Assembly: GCA_001017865.1 (NCBI GenBank)
Contig: LATQ01000133.1
Coordinates: 1-5,698, forward strand
DNA from: Rhodococcus sp. IITR03
GTDB lineage: Bacteria; Actinomycetota; Actinomycetes; Mycobacteriales; Mycobacteriaceae
Direction of reading: 5' to 3'
DNA: 5,698 nt
Shown: one piece after another, positions 1 through 5,698 of the stretch
Layout: each line of letters begins with the position of its first letter
Position numbering within the stretch: position 1 is the first letter of the stretch
The notes under the pieces: model-generated
Told to the model about the DNA's origin: nothing
Databases searched by the model: none
Seen by the model: the letters and a program-made list of their open reading frames with translations, nothing else
Program-made: the position numbers and the translations under genes

Positions 1-994
1 CGACGTCCGCGAGCCGCCGCTCCCCGGCCTGCGCGCCGAGCCCGAGTGCGACCGGCTGGTCGAGCGACGACGGGGTGCACAACACCGTCGACGCGGCGTA
101 GTACATCCGGCCGACCGGATTGAGGTTCTCGGACAGGCTGTCGCGAGCGAACGGTTCGACGAGCATCACCGTGCCGTCGTCGGCGAGCGCGCCGCGCGCG
201 TACCGCAGTGCGCCGACGGGATCGCCCATGTCGTGCAGGCAGTCGAAATAGCAGATCAGGTCGTAGTCGGATCCGGGGAAATCCACGGCCGAAGCGACCT
301 CGAAGGTGGCGTTGTCGACACCCTCCTCCGCAGCCAGTTCGCGGGCTCGTGCGATGGACCCGTCGTGGTAGTCGAAGCCGCGGATGGTGGACTGCGGGAA
401 TGCTTGCGCGAGCAGGGTTGTCGAGACACCGTGGCCGCAGCCGATGTCGGCGACGGTGGCGCCGGCACGCAGTTTGTCGACGACCCCGTCGAGGGTGGGC
501 AGCCACACGTCGACGAGGTTGGCGCGGTAGCCGGGGCGGAAGAACTGTTCGGTGCCGACGAACAGTTCGGGATCGTGTTCGTGCCAGCCGAAACCCTCTC
601 CGTTGCGGATGCGTTCGGTGATGCGTAGCCGGTCCTTGTAGACCGAACTGATCAGGTGGAGGCCGCCGGCGAGGTAGACCGGGCTGTCCTCGCGGGCGAG
701 TGCCATGGCGTGTTCCGGGGACAGTGTGAAGGTGTCGTTTTCCGGCTCGTAGGTCAGATATCCGCTTGCTACCTGTGCGGAGAGCCATTCGCGTAGATAG
801 CGTTCGCGGAGGCCGGTGCGGGCCGCGAGTTGTTCGCTGGTGGTCGGGCCGGATTCGTCGAGGGCTCGCCACAGGCCCAGATCGACACCGATCAGGACCA
901 GGGCGCCGTTCATGGCCGCGCCCATGTCGACGACGAGTTGTCCGAGGGTCTGTTCGAGTCGTGCTTGGTCGGGTTCTTGTATCTCCGTGGTCAT
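1..994 (-). CDS. Class I SAM-dependent methyltransferase with N-terminal winged-helix domain (3' end cut by window edge)
   Basis: This gene probably transfers a methyl group from S-adenosylmethionine to an unidentified small molecule in the cytosol. Translating from ATG 994-992 gives 331 uninterrupted codons to the window edge. Residues about 25-95 look like the winged-helix dimerisation domain of O-methyltransferase-like proteins. Residues 181-189 (VADIGCGHG) are SAM-binding motif I, GFD at 206-208 holds the acidic ribose-binding residue, and DCLHD at 251-255 is the usual loop after strand 4. The sequence resembles the mycobacterial Rv2258c-type family, which ends about 25-30 residues further on, so only the C-terminus is missing. 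The start is supported by AGGAGG (complement of 1001-1006) six bases upstream. It is divergent from the toxin-antitoxin genes. No frameshift is visible, unlike the other five genes. The substrate is unknown; the winged helix does not by itself imply regulation. Confidence 0.9.
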   Translation of the reverse strand, partial: MTTEIQEPDQARLEQTLGQLVVDMGAAMNGALVLIGVDLGLWRALDESGPTTSEQLAARTGLRERYLREWLSAQVASGYLTYEPENDTFTLSPEHAMALAREDSPVYLAGGLHLISSVYKDRLRITERIRNGEGFGWHEHDPELFVGTEQFFRPGYRANLVDVWLPTLDGVVDKLRAGATVADIGCGHGVSTTLLAQAFPQSTIRGFDYHDGSIARARELAAEEGVDNATFEVASAVDFPGSDYDLICYFDCLHDMGDPVGALRYARGALADDGTVMLVEPFARDSLSENLNPVGRMYYAASTVLCTPSSLDQPVALGLGAQAGERRLADV

Positions 995-1000
995 CACGCA

Positions 1001-1006
1001 CCTCCT
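1001..1006 (-). promoter_or_regulatory. Ribosome binding site of the methyltransferase
   Basis: The minus strand reads AGGAGG here, a full anti-16S match, with six bases before ATG at 994. A GTG codon at 997-995 sits directly before the ATG in the same frame, but the spacing favours the ATG. Confidence 0.75.
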
Positions 1007-1067
1007 GGCGATGGGAGTACTCGCTCACGGTAGGTCGCGTGGCCGGTTCCTCGGCGTCGGCTCGGGT

Positions 1068-1090
1068 TCGATCGGGTGTCGATCCGGGTG
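1068..1090. repeat. Short imperfect tandem repeat in the divergent intergenic region
   Basis: Two adjoining units, TCGATCGGGTG (1068-1078) and TCGATCCGGGTG (1079-1090), differ by one C. The pair lies midway between the methyltransferase start and the toxin-antitoxin palindrome. It could be a regulator site or chance in GC-rich DNA. Given the many one-base indels elsewhere in the window, the two units may be identical in reality. Confidence 0.3.
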
Positions 1091-1150
1091 GTGGTGCGGA
1101 CCGGGAGGTCACGAACCGGTGTTGAGGGAATGATGCGGGGGTGCACGTCG

Positions 1151-1186
1151 TGTTGCAGACAGCTACGCTTGTAGCAGACTGCAACA
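1151..1186. promoter_or_regulatory. 36-bp imperfect palindrome, probable autorepression operator of the toxin-antitoxin operon
   Basis: Two 16-base arms, TGTTGCAGACAGCTAC (1151-1166) and GTAGCAGACTGCAACA (1171-1186), pair with only two mismatches around a 4-base centre (GCTT). The outer eight bases of each arm pair perfectly. The palindrome ends two bases before the AGGAGG of the antitoxin gene. Type II antitoxins commonly bind such palindromes over their own promoter, so this is the best candidate operator. TACGCT at 1164-1169 fits the loose actinobacterial -10 pattern TANNNT and would put the transcript start inside the right arm. I see no convincing -35 box, so the promoter itself is only a suggestion. 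Confidence 0.65.
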
Positions 1187-1188
1187 TC

Positions 1189-1194
1189 AGGAGG
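1189..1194 (+). promoter_or_regulatory. Ribosome binding site of the antitoxin
   Basis: AGGAGG lies five bases before ATG 1200. It fixes the antitoxin start and directly abuts the upstream palindrome, so a repressor bound there could also affect translation initiation or early transcription. Confidence 0.75.
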
Positions 1195-1199
1195 CCGTC

Positions 1200-1584
1200 A
1201 TGACGTCGTCCACCGACAAGGTCACCCGCTTCGACGCCGAACTCGTCGACAGCGCCATCGCCGAGGGCGGCCGCCAGAATCGCACCGGACGCCAGCAACT
1301 CGAATACTGGGCCCGCATCGGCCGCGCGATGACCGCCCACGAGACCGCCTCCCTGCACCGGGTGCACGAGGCGCTGGCCGGGACGCGGGAGCTGAGCGAA
1401 CTCACCGCCGCGAGGGCCGCTTGTTCGACCGGAGATCGATGCGCGCCTGGCGGACGGGCTGGCCCGCACCGACTACGTCGAGATCCTCGCTGCGCGTGGG
1501 GTCACCACGGTGGTGCTCGACGATGAGGGCCGGTTGGTCGAGCAGCGTCCCGACGGTAGTCGCCGGGTGCTCGACGACGCATGA
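1200..1584 (+). CDS. ParD-like type II antitoxin (frameshifted as read)
   Basis: This is probably the antitoxin that binds and neutralises the downstream zeta-type toxin and represses its own promoter. Residues about 5-45 (from TDKVTRFDAELVD) resemble the ribbon-helix-helix DNA-binding region of the ParD-like family found next to zeta-like kinases in actinobacteria. The frame from ATG 1200 fails after LSELTAA near 1411. The expected continuation EGRLFD is in another frame (1412-1429), and EIDARLADGLARTDYVEIL is in a third (from 1432). Two missing bases, probably one C near 1410-1411 and one C near 1430, restore a 128-residue protein ending at TGA 1582-1584. That stop overlaps the toxin ATG as ATGA, indicating translational coupling. 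Uncorrected, the frame runs to 1526 with an unrelated tail. No substitution-type stop is seen, so sequencing error is likelier than decay. Confidence 0.8.
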
Positions 1585-2151
1585 GGCGTCTGGATCTGAT
1601 CGTCGGTCCCAACGGGTCCGGCAAGTCGACGTTCGTCGAGTTGTCCCTCGCTCCCCTGCTGCCGCGCAGTGTGTTCGTCAACGCGGATGTGATCGCGCGG
1701 CAGCGGTGGCCGATCGTGCCGAGGAGATGTCCTATGAGGCGGCGCAACTCGCCGCGGCGGCGCGGGACCGGCTGTTGCGGCAGGGCCGGTCGTTCATCGC
1801 GGAGACGGTGTTCTCGCATCCGTCGAAGCTGGAGTTGATCGACCGCGCGCACGAGGCGGGGTTCACGGTGGTGCTGCACGTGATGCTGGTGCCCGAGATG
1901 ATGTCGGTGCTGCGTGTGCAGCACCGGGTGGCCTCCGGTGGGCATGCGGTGCCCGAGGACAAGATCCGGGCGCGGTATCGACGGTTGTGGCCGCTGGTGG
2001 CCGAGGCGATCGGCCGCGCCGATCAGGCGTCGGTGTACGACACGGCGTCCGGGACCCCGGTGGTGGTGGCGCGGTTCGCGGGTGGGGTGCCGGTGGGTGC
2101 GGTGCGCTGGCCGGGGGTGGGCGCCGGGGGGCGCTCACCGGGCTCGGCTGA
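1581..2151 (+). CDS. Zeta-type toxin / AAA-like P-loop kinase (frameshifted as read)
   Basis: This is probably the toxin of the pair. Zeta toxins are cytosolic P-loop kinases; classical members phosphorylate UDP-N-acetylglucosamine and block cell-wall synthesis, but the substrate of this subfamily is not shown here. The Walker A motif GPNGSGKST is at residues 9-17, the conserved NAD at 34-36, AETVFSHPSK at about 74-83, and arginine-rich RVQHRVASGGH with a following IRARYRRLW at about 112-137. As read, the frame breaks after QRWP near 1710-1712, where one missing base moves the rest to another frame. Near the end, one extra G in each of two G runs (2113-2117 and 2126-2131) would restore WPGWAPGALTGLG and TGA 2149-2151. 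The corrected length is 189 residues. It starts inside the antitoxin stop (ATGA) with no clear ribosome site of its own, as expected for coupling. Confidence 0.82.
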
Positions 2152-2166
2152 GACCGAGCCCGGTGA
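2135..2166. terminator. Hairpin between convergent operons, probable bidirectional terminator
   Basis: Arms 2135-2147 and 2154-2166 form a perfect 13-bp GC-rich stem around the loop CTGAGA. It sits between the toxin end (2151) and the CocE stop (2183-2185) and is symmetric, so it can serve transcripts from both sides. There is no T run on either strand, which is common for actinobacterial hairpin terminators. The toxin stop TGA (2149-2151) falls in the loop, and its last codons form the left arm. Confidence 0.72.
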
Positions 2167-2182
2167 ACTCGGGACGACGAGG

Positions 2183-3905
2183 TCAGTTCGCCGCGCTCGC
2201 GGTGAACGGCAGCACCAGCCGCGAGGGGTGCGCGGCGTCCCGGTAGATCTTGTGGGTCACCGGGCGGCCGACGGGCAGGTGGAAGGCGTCCGGCGGCAGC
2301 AGTGCGTTGTGTTCGTCGGCGAGCGGTTCGTTGTTCGACAGTTCCACGACGAGTTTGTGGCCCGGCATGAAGGTGTTGGCGAACGGATACAGCCGCAGCA
2401 CGTATTCCTCGATGGTGCCGGGTTCGACGGGCACGGCGCGGGTGTGTGGGTGGTAGGGGTCGCCCTCGGTGGTGCGTTCGTCGAGCTCGCGGTGGGAGGC
2501 CTTGAGGTAGCCGGTGGTGATCAGCTGCCGCTTGCCGTTCGGGGCGTAGTCCACATGCGCAGGATGAAGTTGGTGTCGGGTTGGTCGATTTCGGCGAAGA
2601 TGTGGCGGCGCCGGTGCCGATCATCTCGGTGGGTTCGGCGAACACCGGGGTTTCCCAGCGCAGGATCTCGACCTTGTCGGTGACCGTGAGCGGGGCCTGG
2701 TAGAAGCCGTCCGGGGCGGCGTACTGCGCGCCCATCGGTTCGGGTTCGGTGGACAGCTTGCCGCGCGGCCGCAGATACAGCGCCCGGTGCTCGACGTCCT
2801 TCGGCGGCCACTGGTCGGCGGTGACGCGCCGGCGGGAGCCTTCGACGAAGACGTTCACGGCGGGTTCGTCCATGATGCCGTTGTCGATGCCCTTGATCCA
2901 GTAGTCGTACCAGCGGAACATCGTGTCGTGCTCTTCGATGAAGGGCCGCGACTGCATGGGCGGGTAGGGGCCGATGTCGAGCTTCTTCGGCCCTTGCAGG
3001 GCGTGGAACAGTTCGATGGTGCCGTCCATCGTCCAGCCGCGGCCCTGGTCGATCTGCAGGTAGACGGGGATGTCGATGTTCCGGGCGAGATTGATCGGGT
3101 TGCGTTCCTCGTACCACTCGCCGTCGAGTTCGTTGGTGATGATGTCGAACCACGCTTCGTGGTGCTTCGGGTAGTTGAGCACGTGCACGAGATTCGGCCA
3201 GGCCGCGACATCCGGGTCGGCGAGGCGCTGGGCGACCCGCGCCCGGATCTCGTCGGGGGTGTAGGTCTCGAGCATGCGGGACTTGACCCGGTCGGTGAAC
3301 GCCCAGCCGGAGTCACCGCCGCGGCCCTCGCGGGCGGCGCGGGGCATGAACCACATGATGCCGCCGTGGTAGGTGGTCTCGTAGAAGTCGTAGTGGCCGC
3401 CGGAGACGAAGATGGCCTTCAGGTGCGGGGGTCGTTCGGCGGCGGCGAGGACCTGCATGGACCCGAAATAGGAGATGCCGATCATGCCGACGTTGCCGTC
3501 GCACCACGGCTGCGCGGCGACCCATTCGATGAAGTCGTAGGCGTCCTGCCCGAGGGAGACCCCGCCGGCGTTGTAGTTGCCGATGTGCTCGCCGTCGGAG
3601 TCACCGGAGCCGCGGATGTCGCCGATGACGTGGACGTAGTCCTCGGCGACGACGCGGGCGATGTCGCCGGCCTCGATGCAGCCGTCCCACATGGGGCTGG
3701 GGCGGCGCTGCGGCGGGGTGGTCAGGGCGAGGGCCTGCAGTTCCTTGCCGTAGGGGCTCAGTGCGACGAGCGCGGGGCGGGGCTTGTCGTCGACGCCGTG
3801 GTAGGCGTCGGCGGCCAACTCGACGCCGTCGCGCATGGGGACCCGCAGGTGCTTGCGGATGTGGATGGTCTGTCCGCCTGCGTCGAACGTTTCGAACTCG
3901 GCCAT
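2183..3905 (-). CDS. CocE/NonD-family alpha/beta serine hydrolase (frameshifted as read)
   Basis: This is a serine hydrolase of the CocE / X-Pro dipeptidyl-peptidase-like family, acting on an unidentified ester or amide. Residues 20-30 (LRVPMRDGVEL) give the usual start of the fold, GDIRGSGDSDG is at about 95-105, and GISYFG at 143-148 places the nucleophile at Ser145. Asp286 (LQIDQGRGW) is the likely acid. After the catalytic domain, a C-terminal jelly-roll domain runs from about 350. The frame from ATG 3905 is clean to about 2606, then HIFAEIDQPDTNFILRMW appears in a second frame and DYAPNGKRQLITTGYLKAS in a third. One missing base near 2605-2610 and one missing C on the plus strand between 2550 and 2551 restore a 574-residue protein, a normal family length, ending at TGA 2185-2183. 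Uncorrected, the first frame reads on falsely to 1863. GAGGAG lies 12 bases upstream of the start, a rather long spacing. It is the last gene of the hydrolase operon. Confidence 0.85.
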
Positions 3906-3917
3906 GAGAACCTACGA

Positions 3918-3923
3918 CTCCTC
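3918..3923 (-). promoter_or_regulatory. Ribosome binding site of the CocE-family gene
   Basis: The minus strand reads GAGGAG here, in the 25-base gap between the MBL stop and the CocE ATG. The 12-base spacing to ATG 3905 is longer than usual, and I see no better start codon nearer to it. A missing or extra base in the gap would not be visible because nothing here is coding. Confidence 0.5.
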
Positions 3924-3930
3924 TTCGTGA

Positions 3931-4860
3931 TCAGTGCTGGTGCGAGAACTGGGTGCGGTAGCCGTGCAGTGTGGTGAAGAACGGGGACGGCTCGAGGGTG
4001 GGATCGCCGGTGTAACCGAGGTCGTCGGCGACCGGGGCGAACGGCGAGTACGCCGAGTCGGTGTCGAGCAGTCCGTGCAGGCAGCGGTGCGCGGCGCCGC
4101 GCACTCCCCTTCGATGTCGACGCTCTCCCGAAGCTTCGGCGGCCTGGTCGCGGTCGAGTTCGACGCCGTAGGGGGTGCCGTCGGCGCGGCGGTAGGGTGC
4201 CGAGATAGAGCTTCTCGGGGCGGATCGTCTCGCGCAGGTAGGCGAGGCTGTCGCGGTAGGCGTCGGGGTCGGTGTAGCCGGGGAAGCCGTTGGCGGCGCC
4301 GTGCACCTGGACGGCGTCGCCGACGAACACGCTGTTCCGGCCTTCGACGACGTAGGCGACCGATCCCGGGGTGTGCCCGGGGATCGAGTGCACGGAGATC
4401 TCGACTCCCCCGCCGAGGGAGAGGGTTTCGCCGCCGCGCACGAGCATGGTCGGTTCCATCTCCCCGGAGATGACGGCCTCGGTGGCGGCGGTGACCTTCG
4501 CGGCCCCGTCGGGGTCGTTCAGGTACCGGCCGCGGCCGGTGAGGTAGTCGTCGACGTGGGCCTGCCGCGAAGCGCAGCAGCGGGGCGTCGGCCTCGTGGA
4601 TGACGACCTGGGCTCGGCGGCCGGTGGCCTCCCACAGGGCGTGGGCGCCGCCGATGTGGTCGATGTGCCGTGGGTGAGCAGGATCCACCGCACGTCCTCG
4701 AGTCGCCGGCCGAGCTTGTCGAGGGCGGGGGCCATGCCCTCAACCGGGGACGACGCGATGCCGGTGTCGACGATCGCGGGCTGTTCGGCGTCGATGAAGA
4801 AGGTGTAGAGCCGAAGCGTCCCCATGGGGAGACGATCGGGTGGATCGGTGCCTCACTCAT
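3931..4860 (-). CDS. Metallo-beta-lactamase-fold hydrolase (multiply frameshifted as read)
   Basis: This is a metal-dependent hydrolase of the MBL fold; the family includes lactonases, thioesterases and glyoxalase II, and the substrate here is unknown. Translation must switch frame several times: near 4826-4829 (C missing, SPMGTLRLYTF), at 4667/4668 (C missing inside the metal motif), near 4570 (one extra base), near 4195-4199 (two bases missing), near 4133 (two missing or one extra), and near 4113 (one missing). The corrected protein is about 311 residues and has all MBL ligands: H64, H66, D68 and H69 in THGHIDH, H163 in PGHTPGS, D182 in VGDAV, and H222 in LGHPYRR. It ends ...FSHQH at TGA 3933-3931. 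Start ATG 4860 overlaps the esterase stop as ATGAGTGA; without the first correction the only start in the next frame is ATG 4825. Decay is possible, but complete motifs argue for sequence error. Confidence 0.8.
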
Positions 4861-5698
4861 GCGCGGTGCCCTGCAGGAAGGTGGCGGTCTCGTCGAAGAC
4901 CTGCGCGTATTCGGGGATCCACGAGAAGTTCTGTACGAAGCCGTGGTTGGCGCCGGCGTAGCGGCGCAGTGTCACCGGCACCCCGGCTTCCTCGAGCCGC
5001 CGGGCATAGAGTTCGCCTTCGTCGCGCATCGGGTCGAACTCGGCGGTGACGACCAGCGCCGCCGGCAGCCCCGACAGGTTCTGGCGCTTGATCGGTGAGA
5101 CGCGCGGGTCGGCGGGGTCGGCTCCGCTGTCGAGGTAGAAGGCGTTGAACGGCTTCAGCCCGGCGGTTTCGAGGCCGTAGCCGACGGCGTTCTCCCGCAT
5201 CGACGGGTAGCGGTCTTCGTCGAAGTCGAGGTCGAGGGACGGGTAGTACAGCACCTGGTGGGTGATGCGGTCGAACCCGTCGTCGTGGGCGAGGCCGGTG
5301 ACGGCGGCGACGAAGTTGGCGCCGGAGCTGTCCCCCGCGACCGCGAGAATCTTTCCGTCCCAACCGAGTTCGTCGCCATGCTCGGCGGCCCAGCGCACGA
5401 CGCCGTAGCAGTCGTCGAGACCGGCGGGGAACTGCGCTTCGGGGGCGCGGCGGTAGCCGACGGACACGACCGTGCAGCCGGTGGCCTTCGCCAGGTGCCG
5501 GGCGACGTGGTCGTGGGTGTCGAGGCTACCGAGGAAGAACGCGCCGCCGTGGAAGTAGACGACCAGGCCACAGGTGTCGGCGTCGGTCGGGGTGTAGATC
5601 CGCACCGGCACCTCCCCTGCCGGGTCGCCGCGATCGCGTCGCGGACCTCGTGCAGGGGCAGTCGCTCCTCGAGGGGCGGAACCTGCGCCTGCTCCCCG
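4853..5698 (-). CDS. HSL-type alpha/beta-hydrolase esterase (5' end beyond the window, one frameshift)
   Basis: This is a carboxylesterase or lipase-like enzyme of the hormone-sensitive-lipase (family IV) type, which hydrolyses short acyl esters; its substrate is unknown. Counting from GTG 5611, HGGAFF at 21-26 is the oxyanion-hole motif, GDSSG at 93-97 carries the nucleophile Ser95, Asp193 sits in EFDP and His223 in NHGF, so the triad is complete. Family members have more N-terminal sequence, so GTG 5611 is probably not the true start. Bases 5698-5630 encode EQAQVPPLEERLPLHEVRDA in another frame, which joins GDPAGEVPVRIYTP if one G is missing on the minus strand near 5627-5630 (C missing on plus). 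The gene therefore runs off the right edge. It ends at TGA 4855-4853 and overlaps the MBL gene by 8 bp. It is the first visible gene of the operon; its promoter lies outside. Confidence 0.88.
   Translation of the reverse strand, partial: RGAGAGSAPRGATAPARGPRRDRGDPAGEVPVRIYTPTDADTCGLVVYFHGGAFFLGSLDTHDHVARHLAKATGCTVVSVGYRRAPEAQFPAGLDDCYGVVRWAAEHGDELGWDGKILAVAGDSSGANFVAAVTGLAHDDGFDRITHQVLYYPSLDLDFDEDRYPSMRENAVGYGLETAGLKPFNAFYLDSGADPADPRVSPIKRQNLSGLPAALVVTAEFDPMRDEGELYARRLEEAGVPVTLRRYAGANHGFVQNFSWIPEYAQVFDETATFLQGTAHE

Noticed and set aside
208..628. Two plus-strand frames antisense to the methyltransferase
   Set aside because: One is arginine-rich and the other mirrors the methyltransferase codons; neither has a ribosome site or a recognisable domain.
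1015..1022. GAGTACTC palindrome upstream of the methyltransferase
   Set aside because: Eight bases only, no extension of symmetry beyond it, and no second copy nearby. Too short to call an operator.
1410..1432. Programmed ribosomal frameshifting in the antitoxin
   Set aside because: No slippery heptamer or following structure is evident, two shifts in the same direction would be needed, and similar indels occur in four unrelated genes.
1863..2182. Extension of the CocE frame to 680 codons
   Set aside because: After about 2606 the frame is basic, proline-rich nonsense, while the conserved C-terminus continues in two other frames to 2183. The extension is caused by the indels.
1421..2683. 420-codon frame on the plus strand
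   Set aside because: Its middle (about 1712-2115) is the true toxin frame after the indel, but both ends are out-of-frame sequence, and its 3' part is antisense to CocE. Not a real fusion.
2787..3977. 396-codon open frame on the plus strand, antisense to the CocE gene
   Set aside because: It is rich in V, G, D and A, mirrors the codon bias of the opposite gene, has no recognisable domain, and overlaps conserved CocE coding sequence. Typical antisense frame in GC-rich DNA.
3758..4825. 355-codon MBL frame starting at ATG 4825 and running into CocE
   Set aside because: It reads correctly only in parts, loses the HxHxDH motif and the true C-terminus, and its tail is CocE sequence in the wrong frame.

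Overview
The window reads as a GC-rich actinobacterial chromosome. The C/G-ending codons, AGGAGG-type ribosome sites and family signatures point to a Mycobacteriales genus such as Rhodococcus, Gordonia or Nocardia. The genus is inferred from protein style only.

Layout. (1) 1-994, minus strand: a SAM-dependent methyltransferase with an N-terminal winged-helix domain, cut by the left edge about 25-30 codons before its end. (2) 995-1199: a divergent intergenic region holding ribosome sites for both flanking genes and a 36-bp imperfect palindrome just upstream of the toxin-antitoxin genes. (3) 1200-2151, plus strand: a two-gene module of a ParD-like antitoxin and a zeta-type P-loop toxin, joined by an ATGA overlap. 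(4) 2135-2166: a hairpin with 13-bp arms between convergent operons, probably a two-way terminator; its loop contains the toxin stop codon. (5) 2183-5698, minus strand: a tight operon transcribed from the right edge. Its order is an HSL-type alpha/beta esterase (5' end off the window), a metallo-beta-lactamase-fold hydrolase overlapping it by 8 bp, then a CocE/NonD-family serine hydrolase 25 bp further on.

The strongest signal beyond the gene list is reading-frame damage. Five consecutive genes (antitoxin, toxin, CocE, MBL, esterase) carry about 14 small indels, mostly single C or G bases in short runs, with no substitution-type stop codons and no lost motifs. Correcting them gives whole-codon proteins of 128, 189, 574 and about 311 residues with complete motifs, including all seven metal ligands of the MBL protein. 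I therefore favour unpolished sequencing or assembly error over gene decay, but the sequence alone cannot settle it. The methyltransferase and most of the esterase and CocE genes read cleanly.

How the genes work together: the toxin-antitoxin pair is probably self-regulated through the palindrome and is independent of its neighbours. The three hydrolases are probably co-translated and may act in sequence on an ester, lactone or amide substrate that I cannot identify. I see no transposase, tRNA, CRISPR array or phage gene.
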